Shown here: piece after piece, positions 52,760-60,930 of the stretch
Numbering within the stretch: the stretch's first letter is position 1
How the letters are laid out: every line of letters begins with the position of its first letter
Assembly: GCA_025936175.1 (NCBI GenBank)
Contig: JAICTV010000005.1
Coordinates: 1-60,930, forward strand
Reading direction: 5' to 3'
Origin: Phycisphaerae bacterium
GTDB lineage: Bacteria; Planctomycetota; Phycisphaerae; Tepidisphaerales; Tepidisphaeraceae
DNA length: 60,930 nt
The notes under the pieces: model-generated
What the model saw: the letters and a program-made list of their open reading frames with translations, nothing else
What the model was told of the DNA's origin: nothing
Database searches by the model: none
Position numbers and translations under genes: made by a program

Positions 52760-55627
52760 TTATCGGCGGCGCCGGCGGCGGAGCAGCGAAGAGGTTGTCA
52801 GAATCGTAAGCGCGACGGCGGAGGGTTCCGGGACGGCGGCGACGGAGCCCAAGCCACGGGGTGTCGAGAGGGTCGGACCTTGAGCGGAAAAGTTGGAGTC
52901 GATCAGGAAATAGTCGTCGCCGTTGATCACGCCGTCGTAATTGAAGTCGCCGTTGAAGTAGCCGGTCAGACCCTGGGGGAATGACGAGTCGATCTGGAAG
53001 TAGTCGTCGCCGTTGATGACGCCATCGAGGTTGGAGTCGCCAGCGTAGGTGTAGGCGACAAGGAGATCACCCGAGTTGACCGTCTGCCCGCCAAAGGTGC
53101 CGCCCGCGAGCCCTGCCTCGTCCGCGCTGGCGCTGCCGAGGGTGGTGAGGCCGAGCGCGGCGTCAGGTTCGCTCGTCACGATGCCGCTGCCGGTCCAGGC
53201 GCCCTCGGCATATCCCTTTTGGATGAGGCCAACGGTACCGCCGTAAGCCGAACCGTTCCAGGTGCTGTTCGGCGCGTCTCCGACGTGGATCAGCTTGTTG
53301 TTGGTCAGGTCAAGTTTGCCGCCGTCGGCGACGGCGATGGTGGTCGCTTTGATCATGCCGTCAAGGTTGGCAGTGTGCTCGAGCGTCGCCAGCCCGGCGG
53401 CGCCGACATTGACCGCCCGGAGCGTCTGAACGTTGACCGGGGTCGCGTCCAGCGTGGCGCGGAAGTTGGTGGTTCCGGCGTTGGCGTTGATGGTCAGGTT
53501 GCTGCCGCCGTTGGAGTGGATGTTGAGCGTGCCTTCGTTAACGGTAAGGGCGCTGCCCGCGGTGTCGGTGTGAGTCTGCGTGCCGGTCATCGTCAGGGTT
53601 CCGGGTCCCGTCTTGACCAGGGTACGGCCGAAGTCGGAGAAGACCTCGCCTGTAAACTTCAACTCGCCCGCGTCCACCTGAACGGTGGAGTTGCCAATGC
53701 GAAACTGCCCCGGGATGGTGACGGGCACGCCGGTGCGGAGGGTCGTCCCCGAACCGAGACTGAAGGTGGTGCCGGTGATGGACGTCGTCCCGCCGGAGAT
53801 ATGCAGGGTGCTGGTGTTAGCAAGCGCGATGTTACCACCGAACGTGACGGTGCCGCCGGAGACCTCGAGCAGCCCCGAGCCGGCGAGGTTGGTGGTTCCG
53901 CTGACGTTGTGCGTGCCGGCGGAAAAGGTCGCGATGCCGCCGCTGACCTGCAAGTTGGTGGCAATCGTCGAGGTTCCGCCCTCGAAATTGGCGCGATTGT
54001 TGGCGTTGGTCTGGAGGCGCAACCACATCGTATCGAGGTTGCCGTTCTTGAGGGTGTAGGTGCCGGAGGCGTTAAAGTTGCCGCTGCCCCCGCGGCCGAT
54101 GTCGATGATCGAATCCGTCCGGTCGCTGCGCATGTTGAGATCAAGGTCGCCGCCGTCCTGGATGAAGGTGCCGGTTCCGCCGGCAGCGGCGCTGCTGTTG
54201 CCGATGGCCAGGATGGTCTGGTTGCCGGCGGCAGTCTTGTTGAGGCTGAGCGTTCCGCCATTGAGGTTGTAGGTTCCGTTAATCCCGGCGTTGGAACCGG
54301 CGCCGATGTTCAAGTTGCTGGTGACGGTTACATCGCCGGCGGATTGGGTGAATGTGCCTTTGCCAACGGTCGAACCGCCCGAGCCGCCGACGAAAAGCAT
54401 CGAAACGCTGAGCGTGCCACCCGCCATGTTATAAGCGTTGTCGGAGCCGCTCCCGCCATTGCCGATGTTGATCGTGCCGGGGACGGAAACGCTGGTGCCA
54501 CTCTTCTGCGTGAAAGTCCCCACAGCGCCGACACCGCTGCCGATGGTCAGGCTATGGGCGGTGGTGGTTCCGACGGTGAGCGATCCGCTGTTCAGCGTGT
54601 AGCTGCCGGTGCCCGCGAAGGTCGTGGAGGTGAGGCCGACGTTCATGTTCGTCTTCACGACGACCGGGACGTTCGGATTGGAACTGGTATTGCCCTGAGT
54701 GAAGCTGCCGCTTCCGCCGAGGCCGACGGACAGCGTGGTGTTGGAGGTGAGCGAGCCGCCGTTGATCGTGTAGGTGCCGCTGCCGCCGTTGAGCCCGACA
54801 CCGGTGGAGAGGGTGCTGCTGACGTTGCCGTTGCTCTGGTCGAATGAGCCGGCGGTGCCGGTAATGGCGGCGTTGCTCTCACCGTCGCCGATGAGCAAGT
54901 CGGTCGCCGCCGTCAGCGTCGAAGTCGCACCCGACATCGTGTAGATGCCGGTCGCGCCGCGCCGCCCGACGATGACGCTGCCGGCGGAAGCGACGCTCCC
55001 ATTCTGTTGGTCGAACGTGCCCTGCGCGCCGACGCCGCTGCCGATGACGATCTGATCGGTCGTGGCGACGCCGACGTTCAGATTGCCGCCGGTGAGCTGG
55101 TAGTTGCCAACGGCGGTGTTGCCGGTGCTAAGCCCGCCCTCGCCGATGTAGAGACTTTGCGTGGGAGGATCTGAAACGCCCGCATAGGTGACGTTCACCG
55201 TTCCACCCGACTGGATGACAAAGCCCGAGCCGCCGGAGTTGAGGGTGGTGCCGGCGGTCCAGTCGAGGAAGTTAGTCGGGATGGTCTGGCGACCGCCGAC
55301 GTGCAGTTCCCCGAGGTTCATCGTGCCGCCGCTGATCAGCAGGTTGCCGGTCTCCCCGTTTCGCAGGCCCAGGTGAAGAAGGGCGCCTTCGTAGGTCGCC
55401 ACACCGTCCACGATGGCCGTGCCGCCATTGCCGATCTCAAGGAATTGCAGCGCGGCGTTGCTCGGGATGCCGTTGGGCGTCCAGTTCGCGGCGGTGTTGT
55501 AGTTGCCGCTGGTCAGATTGTTCCAAACCACCTCGGGTGTGCTCTGCGCAAACGCAGTCGCGGACGCAGAGGCGACGGCAAACGCGATCGCCGCGTAAGC
55601 GCGCGGCGAAACTTTCAGCTTTGTCAT
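52760..55627 (-). CDS. Secreted autotransporter-repeat protein with twin dockerin-like motifs and PEP-CTERM tail
   Basis: 955 residues from MTKLKVSPRAYAAIAFAVAS (signal peptide; AGGAGAGAG upstream). The body is an array of ~50-residue beta-solenoid repeats rich in GTFTQKSG, GSGTYTINGGSL and LTIGSGVGAVGTF, like autotransporter passenger or PEP-CTERM exoproteins. The end has GDSNLDGVINGDDYFQID and GDFNYDGVINGDDYFLID, then VPEPSAVALTILTTSSLL and RRRRRR, a classic PEP-CTERM signal. It should be sorted to the cell surface or exopolymer. The repeats may be unstable by recombination. Confidence 0.88.
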   Translation of the reverse strand: MTKLKVSPRAYAAIAFAVASASATAFAQSTPEVVWNNLTSGNYNTAANWTPNGIPSNAALQFLEIGNGGTAIVDGVATYEGALLHLGLRNGETGNLLISGGTMNLGELHVGGRQTIPTNFLDWTAGTTLNSGGSGFVIQSGGTVNVTYAGVSDPPTQSLYIGEGGLSTGNTAVGNYQLTGGNLNVGVATTDQIVIGSGVGAQGTFDQQNGSVASAGSVIVGRRGATGIYTMSGATSTLTAATDLLIGDGESNAAITGTAGSFDQSNGNVSSTLSTGVGLNGGSGTYTINGGSLTSNTTLSVGLGGSGSFTQGNTSSNPNVPVVVKTNMNVGLTSTTFAGTGSYTLNSGSLTVGTTTAHSLTIGSGVGAVGTFTQKSGTSVSVPGTINIGNGGSGSDNAYNMAGGTLSVSMLFVGGSGGSTVGKGTFTQSAGDVTVTSNLNIGAGSNAGINGTYNLNGGTLSLNKTAAGNQTILAIGNSSAAAGGTGTFIQDGGDLDLNMRSDRTDSIIDIGRGGSGNFNASGTYTLKNGNLDTMWLRLQTNANNRANFEGGTSTIATNLQVSGGIATFSAGTHNVSGTTNLAGSGLLEVSGGTVTFGGNIALANTSTLHISGGTTSITGTTFSLGSGTTLRTGVPVTIPGQFRIGNSTVQVDAGELKFTGEVFSDFGRTLVKTGPGTLTMTGTQTHTDTAGSALTVNEGTLNIHSNGGSNLTINANAGTTNFRATLDATPVNVQTLRAVNVGAAGLATLEHTANLDGMIKATTIAVADGGKLDLTNNKLIHVGDAPNSTWNGSAYGGTVGLIQKGYAEGAWTGSGIVTSEPDAALGLTTLGSASADEAGLAGGTFGGQTVNSGDLLVAYTYAGDSNLDGVINGDDYFQIDSSFPQGLTGYFNGDFNYDGVINGDDYFLIDSNFSAQGPTLSTPRGLGSVAAVPEPSAVALTILTTSSLLRRRRRR

Positions 55628-55811
55628 TGGCTTCACTCTCTCCTCTTGTTGGCGATGGATTCCCCTCACGAGCTCCTAAAATAGTATACAAGATTGCAGA
55701 CGGTTTGGACTCATTTGACCCCATTGCGCAATTTGGTTCGTTTTCGGCACGCATGAGTCGAACGCGCGCCTCAATTGTGGAGTAACTTAGCAAACGAGGT
55801 GTCAAGTAGAG

Positions 55812-56405
55812 ATGGCTGGTAGAGCAGACCGAAAGGGGCGAGTCCGCCTCGAATACCTCGAGGGTCGCGCCCTGTTTTCCGGCGGTGCGCTCACGGCAAT
55901 CGCCTGCCTGCCGGTCGTCGATCCGGAGCCGGTTGCCGCCGCCGACAGCGTCGCTGCCGCGCCGCCGTTCCCCATCGATCAAACCTTCCTTCTCCACAGC
56001 CATGCCAGCGCGAGCAAGGTCATTTACCTCGACTTTGACGGGCAAACCACCAGCGGCACGTCATGGAACACGACGTACAACGGCGGACAAGATTTCTACA
56101 CGCCACCCTTCAGCTATGAAGGAGATTACAGAGACGACTACTTCGCCATCGATAGTAACTTCCGCGCCGGGAACAGTGGCTATTCTATCGGCGACTTCGA
56201 CTACAGCGGGCGGATCGATGGAGACGACTACTTCATCATCGACTCGCACTTCGCGGCACCCGCCGGCGGCGGACCGCCGGGCAGTACGTTCCTTGCCAGC
56301 GGAGCATCGCAGGCGATGGAGATCCAGCCCGGCCGCCGGGAGTCCGCCTACGACCGGCTGATCGAGCCGGCTCAAGTTGAACAACTGCCGGTCGCGCAGA
56401 GTTGA
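55812..56405 (+). CDS. Small LEPR-XLL-like protein with metalloprotease-type fragment and dockerin-like motifs
   Basis: 197 residues. The N-terminus (RVRLEYLEGRALFSGG) resembles the planctomycete LEPR-XLL anchor motif. Then comes KVIYLDFDGQTTSGTSWN, the opening segment of large planctomycete metalloproteases. It jumps straight to two dockerin-like motifs (DDYFAIDSNF, DYSGRIDGDDYFIIDSHF). The catalytic domain is absent, so this looks like an internal deletion that left the ends fused in frame. It ends 32 bases before the isomerase gene. Confidence 0.7.
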   Translation: MAGRADRKGRVRLEYLEGRALFSGGALTAIACLPVVDPEPVAAADSVAAAPPFPIDQTFLLHSHASASKVIYLDFDGQTTSGTSWNTTYNGGQDFYTPPFSYEGDYRDDYFAIDSNFRAGNSGYSIGDFDYSGRIDGDDYFIIDSHFAAPAGGGPPGSTFLASGASQAMEIQPGRRESAYDRLIEPAQVEQLPVAQS

Positions 56406-56436
56406 CTCGGCACTCGACGAAGGAGCAGAGGCCGGC

Positions 56437-57861
56437 ATGTACATCACCAAAGTCGGCTTGTTCGGGATCGGGCTGGAGGCTTATTGGCCCCAGTTCACTG
56501 GCCTGAAGGAGCGGCTGGTGTCGCACCTGCGCGAGGTCGAGCGGAAGCTGGCACGGCCGGGCGTCGAAATCGTCAATCTTGGATTGATCGACACGCCGCA
56601 AAAGGCCTTCGACGCCGGGCATCAGTTCCGTCAGGCGGACGTGGACGTCATTTTCCTTCACGTGACGACGTACGCGCTGTCATCGACCGTGCTGCCGGTC
56701 GTGCAGCGCGCCAAAGTGCCGGTAATCATCCTGAACCTCCAGCCGGCGGCGGCGATCGATTACGCGTCGTTCAACCGGATGGGCGATCGCACGCGGATGA
56801 CCGGCGAGTGGCTCGCCCACTGCGCCGCCTGTCCGGTCCCGGAGATTGCCAACGTCTTCAGCCGAGCACGGATCCGTTTCCACCAGATCACCGGGATGTT
56901 GCACGACGACCCGGAGTGCTGGAACGAGGTGGAAGACTGGATCGATGCGGTGCGCGTCGCCGGCATCATGTCACACAACCGGCTCGGGCTAATGGGGCAC
57001 TACTACGGCGGGATGCTGGACATCTACACCGACGTCACCCGCCAGTGCGCTTACTTCGGCGGCCATGTGGAGATGTTGGAAGTCGAAGAGCTGGCGGACC
57101 TGCGGACGAGGGTGAGCGACGCGCAGATCCGCGACCGCGTCGCTCTGTTCCACGACATGTTCGACGTGCAGCCGGACTGTCCGCCGGAGGAATTGGCGCG
57201 CGCCGCGCGGACCAGCGTCGCGCTCGATCGGCTCGTCGAAGTGCACGACCTGGGCTCGATGGCCTACTACCACATGGGCACCGGCAGCGACGCGAACGAG
57301 GACGCGATCAGCTCCATCATCCTCGGCAACTCGCTGCTGACCGCGCGCGGAATCCCCGTCGCCGGCGAATACGAGGTGAAGAACGCGCAGGCGATGAAGA
57401 TCACGGACAGCTTCGGCGCCGGCGGCAGTTTCACCGAATACTACGCCATGGACTTCAACGACGACGTCGTCCTGATGGGACATGACGGACCCGGACACAT
57501 CGCGATTGCACAGGGCAAGACCAAGGTCCGGCCGCTCAAGGTGTATCACGGGAAGGTGGGTCGGGGTTTGAGCGTCGAGATGTCGGTCAAGCACGGGCCG
57601 GTGACGCTGCTCTCCGTCGTGGAGAAGGTGGACGGGTCGCTCGCGCTTCTGGTCGCGCAAGGCGAGAGCGTGCCGGGTCCGATCCTCGAGATCGGCAACA
57701 CCAACAGCCGCTACCGTTTTCCCGTCGGAGCGCGCCGGTTTGTCAACGAGTGGAACGCGCACGGCCCAGCGCATCACTGCGCCGTTGGCGTCGGGCACAT
57801 CTCGGGGAAGCTCGAGAAGCTCGCGTCGCTGCTCGACGTGGAATGCGTGCAAGTCTGCTAG
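56437..57861 (+). CDS. L-fucose/L-arabinose isomerase-family protein
   Basis: 474 residues from MYITKVGLFGIGLEAYWPQF, chosen because AAGGAG lies upstream. Two Rossmann-like domains come first (VDVIFLHVTTYALSSTVLPV, VPVIILNLQPA), with NRLGLMGHYYGGMLDIYTDV, then the C-terminal isomerase part (GTGSDANEDAISSIILGNSL, FTEYYAMDFNDDVVLMGHDG, PAHHCAVGVGHI). The overall order matches AraA/FucI-type metal-dependent aldose-ketose isomerases. The true substrate is uncertain; the neighbouring RhaT permease suggests a deoxy sugar. Confidence 0.82.
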   Translation: MYITKVGLFGIGLEAYWPQFTGLKERLVSHLREVERKLARPGVEIVNLGLIDTPQKAFDAGHQFRQADVDVIFLHVTTYALSSTVLPVVQRAKVPVIILNLQPAAAIDYASFNRMGDRTRMTGEWLAHCAACPVPEIANVFSRARIRFHQITGMLHDDPECWNEVEDWIDAVRVAGIMSHNRLGLMGHYYGGMLDIYTDVTRQCAYFGGHVEMLEVEELADLRTRVSDAQIRDRVALFHDMFDVQPDCPPEELARAARTSVALDRLVEVHDLGSMAYYHMGTGSDANEDAISSIILGNSLLTARGIPVAGEYEVKNAQAMKITDSFGAGGSFTEYYAMDFNDDVVLMGHDGPGHIAIAQGKTKVRPLKVYHGKVGRGLSVEMSVKHGPVTLLSVVEKVDGSLALLVAQGESVPGPILEIGNTNSRYRFPVGARRFVNEWNAHGPAHHCAVGVGHISGKLEKLASLLDVECVQVC

Positions 57862-57909
57862 CCTCGCCAAAGAACGAGGCAGCCCGGCAATTCAGACGAG
57901 GATGCACTT

Positions 57910-58989
57910 GTGGATGCGAACCCGTTCGTTGGGTTGATTTATCATTGGATCGGCGGGCTCGCGGCGGCGAGCTTTTACCTCCCGTTCAAGCGAGTGAAAG
58001 GATGGGCCTGGGAAACGTACTGGCTCATCGCGGGCGTGTTCAGTTGGATCCTGGCGCCGATCGTCCTGGCGGCCCTCCTGGTGCCAGACCTCTGGTCCGT
58101 CTTGTCCGCGACCTCCGGCCGCACTCTGGCGCTGGTGTACTTCTGGGGCGTGATGTGGGGCGTCGGCGGGCTGACCTTCGGACTGTCGATGCGGTACCTC
58201 GGCATTGCGCTGGGGTACGCGCTGGCGCTGGGATTGTGCACCGCTTTCGGCACCCTGGTGCCGCCGCTGTTTTCCGGGGAACTTGCCCGCGTCACGCACG
58301 ATCGGGCGCTCCAGATCGTCGTGCTCGGCGTCGGAGTCTGTCTCATCGGGATCGTGTTCAGTGGAATGGCGGGCGTGTCGAAGGAACGGGAACTGACGCA
58401 GGAACACAAGCGCGAGGTGATTTCAGAGTTCAACTTCGTCAAGGGGCTCATCGTCGCGACGTTCGCCGGCGTGATGAGCGCGTGCTTCGCCTACGGGCTG
58501 GCCGCCGGAAAGCCCATCGGCGACTCCGCCGCGGCACACCTCGCGGCCGGCGGGCGCTCGGCGCTGTGGCAGAACCTTCCGGTGCTCGTGGTCGTGCTCC
58601 TGGGCGGATTTACGACCAACTTCATCTGGTGCGTGGTCCTCAATGCAAGGAATCGCACCGGCCACCAATACGCGCGAGCGGAGGGCAACGCGCCGCTTGC
58701 CGCGAACTACGCCTTGTCCGCGTCCGCCGGGGTGATCTGGTATCTCCAATTCTTCTTCTACAGCATGGGCCAGACGAAGATGGGAAAATACGACTTCTCG
58801 AGCTGGACGCTCCACATGGCAAGCATCATCCTGTTCTCCACGCTGTGGGGGATCATGCTCCACGAGTGGGCCGGCACCAGCCGGCGCACGCGCGTGCTGG
58901 TGGCGCTGGGGATCTTCACGCTTATCTTTTCGACGGTGGTGGTGGGGTACGGCAACTACGTCGGCGCCCATTCCGCGGCGGCGCATTGA
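57910..58989 (+). CDS. rhaT: RhaT-type L-rhamnose:H+ symporter
   Basis: 359 residues with ten membrane segments, starting at GTG with GAGG upstream. RhaT landmarks: FVGLIYHWIGGLAAASFYLP, KGWAWETYWLIAGVFSWILA, FGLSMRYLGIALGYALALG, EFNFVKGLIVATFAGVMSAC and YFGNYVG-like VGYGNYVGA. It should import rhamnose or a related sugar with protons. It follows the isomerase gene after 48 bases, so a shared transcript is likely. Confidence 0.88.
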   Translation: MDANPFVGLIYHWIGGLAAASFYLPFKRVKGWAWETYWLIAGVFSWILAPIVLAALLVPDLWSVLSATSGRTLALVYFWGVMWGVGGLTFGLSMRYLGIALGYALALGLCTAFGTLVPPLFSGELARVTHDRALQIVVLGVGVCLIGIVFSGMAGVSKERELTQEHKREVISEFNFVKGLIVATFAGVMSACFAYGLAAGKPIGDSAAAHLAAGGRSALWQNLPVLVVVLLGGFTTNFIWCVVLNARNRTGHQYARAEGNAPLAANYALSASAGVIWYLQFFFYSMGQTKMGKYDFSSWTLHMASIILFSTLWGIMLHEWAGTSRRTRVLVALGIFTLIFSTVVVGYGNYVGAHSAAAH

Positions 58990-59009
58990 GGTCGCGACGC
59001 GCGCCCACG

Positions 59010-59918
59010 TCACGACGCCTCGCGTGCATGACGGCTACGCGCTGAGACCTGACGTCGCCATTCCCTCGGCGCTGTCCCGACCCGCTGCTTGAACTGAGCC
59101 GACAGATGGTATGGCGAGTCGAACCCCAGGATTCCTGCGACCTCCTTCACCGATCTGCTGGTGTTGGCCAGCAGGTCCTGCGCGCGCTGAAGACGGATCT
59201 GAAGGTGAAACTGCTTGGGGCTGAGCCCCGTCCGTGCCTTGAACGTCTGACGAAGCCATGAGTAGCTCACCGAGAGCGACTCGGCCAATTCCCGCATGTC
59301 CAGCCGCTCCTGAAAACGCTCGGTGATTAACGCCTGCGCCTCCTGGATGACGTCGTCGCCGCGCGCGGGTGGTCGGTCGGTTGAGACGATGTTGTCCAGT
59401 ACCGCCAGGAGGTGAAGCCCGAGCGAAGCCAAGGCTGCCGCCCGCGCGGAAGTGGCGCGCCGCGCCCATCGGTGGCACAGTTGAAACGCGTCGATCAGGT
59501 CAGGGCTAATGCCGACGCGGAGCACCGGCCGATCCCAATGAATCACACGCTGTCTCAGTGCGCGATCGAAGGCTGCGCCCGTGCATTCCATCCAATGCTC
59601 CGTCCACCCAGTTTTTATATCCGGCGCATATCGGTGCCAGACGCCAGGGAACAACAGGAACACCGTTCCCGGCTCTATTTCGTACCGCTTTTGCTGCGCT
59701 CCGCATTGCAATGCGCCGCGGCCACTCGGAATGTAGATGATCTGGAACGCGCGCAGCACCCGCCCATTCGACCATGTGAAGTGATGATCGACGGGGTGCC
59801 GGCGCGGCGGGTAGGGGGTGTGGGGCAGAATCCGCGTAAAGCCGGCGGCGGTAGCGACACACGGACAGATGCCGCGCGACGGCGCCTGCGGGAAATAGAC
59901 GAAATAGTCGTCGGGCAT
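59010..59918 (-). CDS. AraC-family sugar regulator
   Basis: 302 residues. The N-terminal cupin-type effector domain (residues ~20-160) has FQIIYIPSGRGALQCGAQQK and GTVFLLFPGVWHRYAPDIKT. The C-terminal AraC domain has two HTHs (LDMRELAESLSVSYSWLRQT, SVKEVAGILGFDSPYHLSAQ, followed by FKQRVGTAPREWRR). GAAGGTC precedes the ATG. It is convergent with rhaT and divergent from the XylR-like gene. It most likely responds to the sugar taken up or isomerised by the neighbours. Confidence 0.9.
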   Translation of the reverse strand: MPDDYFVYFPQAPSRGICPCVATAAGFTRILPHTPYPPRRHPVDHHFTWSNGRVLRAFQIIYIPSGRGALQCGAQQKRYEIEPGTVFLLFPGVWHRYAPDIKTGWTEHWMECTGAAFDRALRQRVIHWDRPVLRVGISPDLIDAFQLCHRWARRATSARAAALASLGLHLLAVLDNIVSTDRPPARGDDVIQEAQALITERFQERLDMRELAESLSVSYSWLRQTFKARTGLSPKQFHLQIRLQRAQDLLANTSRSVKEVAGILGFDSPYHLSAQFKQRVGTAPREWRRQVSARSRHAREAS

Positions 59919-60060
59919 CGTTTAGACCTTCAGTCAAATTTTATATGAAAACTGTCACTCCGTCCATTTTCGATTGCGCCGGGCGGCTCGTAGTCTCCTC
60001 ACGTCGTCGTGGGCGGGGCCGGCGCGCCTTGTTGGTGGTCGCCGGCAGATCGGAGCGCTC

Positions 60061-60930
60061 ATGTCTCTCGTGCTGTCGCAACCCATCATCGAGTTGCCTG
60101 ACTCGCCACCGGTGCGGGTCGGGCCCAGGATGGTCTCGACCCGACGCGTCGCGCTGGCCGTGCCCATGCGGAGCCGGCGCTTCCACGAGATCGTCCGCGG
60201 CATTACCGACTGGGCCGTCCGGCATGCCGACTGGAGCCTCACGACGTTCTCCGGGACCGACTGCGATGGCGGCGCCGGCAGCGGCAGCGACGGTGACTGC
60301 CTCGCGCAGCTGGCTGATTGGCGCGGCGACGGGTTCATCGCTGCCATTCAGACCGAGCGCGACGCAAGCGCGGTGGCTCACGTCGGCCTTCCCTGTGTGA
60401 ATCTGAGCAGTTCGCTGGCCGGCTCGGACCTTCCGCGCGTCACCGTCGACAACGATGCCGTCGGACGACTGGCGGCCGATCACCTCCTCGCCTGTGGCTT
60501 TCGCCGCTTTGCTTACTACGGCCCCCGCGGCGTCCGATTTTCGCACCAGCGCGAGGCGGGGTTCGTCCGCCAGCTCGAAGCCAAGGGGTTCGTTGCTGAC
60601 GTGTGTGCTTCACCGTTCCGCAAGACCGCTGCGGGCGCCACCGACGCCGAACTGATTTCGCTATGCGCGTGGCTGCGCCGCAGCGAGCGTCCGCTGGCCG
60701 TGTTTGCCGCGAATGACCAGTTGGCCAGGAACGTGCTGCGCGCGTGCTTCGAATTATCGCTGCGCGTGCCGGAACACGTGGCCGTTCTCGGGGTGGACGA
60801 CGACGTGCTGATCTGCAATCAGACGACGCCGACGCTCAGCAGCATCGCCTGCGACTGGCGCGGGGTGGGCTATCAGGCGGCGGCGATGCTGGACCGGCTG
60901 ATGGGTTTCGACCCCGCGGCTGCGGCGGCG
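60061..60930 (+). CDS. XylR/LacI-type sugar-binding regulator (3' end outside window)
   Basis: The frame is open from the ATG at 60061 (CGGAG upstream) to the last base, 290 codons. Residues ~25-290 form a periplasmic-binding-protein-like sensor: STRRVALAVPMRSRRFHEIV, VTVDNDAVGRLAADHLLACG, FRRFAYYGPRG, LAVFAANDQLARNVLRAC, VPEHVAVLGVDDDVLICNQT, PTLSSIACDWRGVGYQAA. This order is that of XylR-type AraC regulators, whose DNA-binding AraC domain would lie beyond the window. No N-terminal LacI HTH is present, which supports the XylR type. Confidence 0.85.
   Translation, partial: MSLVLSQPIIELPDSPPVRVGPRMVSTRRVALAVPMRSRRFHEIVRGITDWAVRHADWSLTTFSGTDCDGGAGSGSDGDCLAQLADWRGDGFIAAIQTERDASAVAHVGLPCVNLSSSLAGSDLPRVTVDNDAVGRLAADHLLACGFRRFAYYGPRGVRFSHQREAGFVRQLEAKGFVADVCASPFRKTAAGATDAELISLCAWLRRSERPLAVFAANDQLARNVLRACFELSLRVPEHVAVLGVDDDVLICNQTTPTLSSIACDWRGVGYQAAAMLDRLMGFDPAAAAA

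Noticed and set aside
52760-55627. Possible CRISPR-like or tandem DNA repeats in this region
   Set aside because: The repetition is at protein level (beta-solenoid coils with GGS/T patterns); spacing and sequence vary and there are no uniform repeat/spacer units.

Overview
The window looks like a chromosomal piece of a high-GC Planctomycetota bacterium, probably of the Phycisphaerae type. The clues are a DUF1501 / PSD1 (DUF1549-DUF1553) gene pair, paired dockerin-like Ca-binding motifs (NGDDYFxID) on three proteins, PEP-CTERM tails, a LEPR-XLL-like N-terminus, many secreted carbohydrate-active enzymes and sulfatases, and bacillithiol genes. The assignment comes from gene content only.

Layout. 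(1) 1-1.2 kb: C-terminal end of a surface protein, then a strong terminator. (2) 1.3-5.4 kb, minus strand: an unusual cluster with four Rnk/GreA-GreB C-domain paralogs, two HPF/RaiA-type ribosome hibernation proteins and a domain of unknown function that occurs both alone and fused to HPF. (3) 5.5-20.5 kb: a stress, redox and ion block starting with nhaR. It holds a histidine kinase, a COG2345 regulator facing a DoxX-like protein across a perfect palindrome, an AIF-like reductase, GAPDH, a hemerythrin lipoprotein, FolE, DUF488, an orphan SdhB-like Fe-S protein, a cytochrome b/sulfite-oxidase fusion, a cupin, a second hemerythrin and a DsbA-NhaA fusion. A tRNA-Arg(CCG) follows. (4) 20.8-24.1 kb: a DUF4173-like membrane protein, a membrane protein/winged-helix pair and an HTH protein. 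(5) 24.1-28.9 kb: the DUF1501 and PSD1 genes, separated by a large stem-loop. (6) 29.3-43.7 kb: polysaccharide breakdown genes, including beta-helix proteins, GH51, GH28/pectate-lyase-like, sulfatase, GH95 and a GH-A-clan hydrolase. (7) 43.7-51.3 kb: a tightly coupled seven-gene operon with DUF2911, a large PIG-L protein, a 51-residue membrane peptide, a sodium:solute symporter, a bshC-like gene interrupted by an in-frame TAG, bshB1 and bshA. (8) 51.3-52.7 kb: decayed sigma factor and PP2C phosphatase remnants. (9) 52.8-56.4 kb: a PEP-CTERM autotransporter-repeat protein and a small LEPR/dockerin protein. (10) 56.4-60.9 kb: a sugar isomerase and RhaT permease next to AraC-type and XylR-type regulators; the last runs off the window.

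How the genes may work together. Region 2 looks like a ribosome- and RNA-polymerase-directed dormancy module, and region 3 a redox, pH and sodium stress module. Regions 6 and 10 fit use of fucose, arabinose and rhamnose from sulfated or pectin-like polysaccharides. Region 7 makes the low-molecular-weight thiol bacillithiol. These links are inferred from gene order and family membership. No database search was possible, so family names rest on motif recognition.
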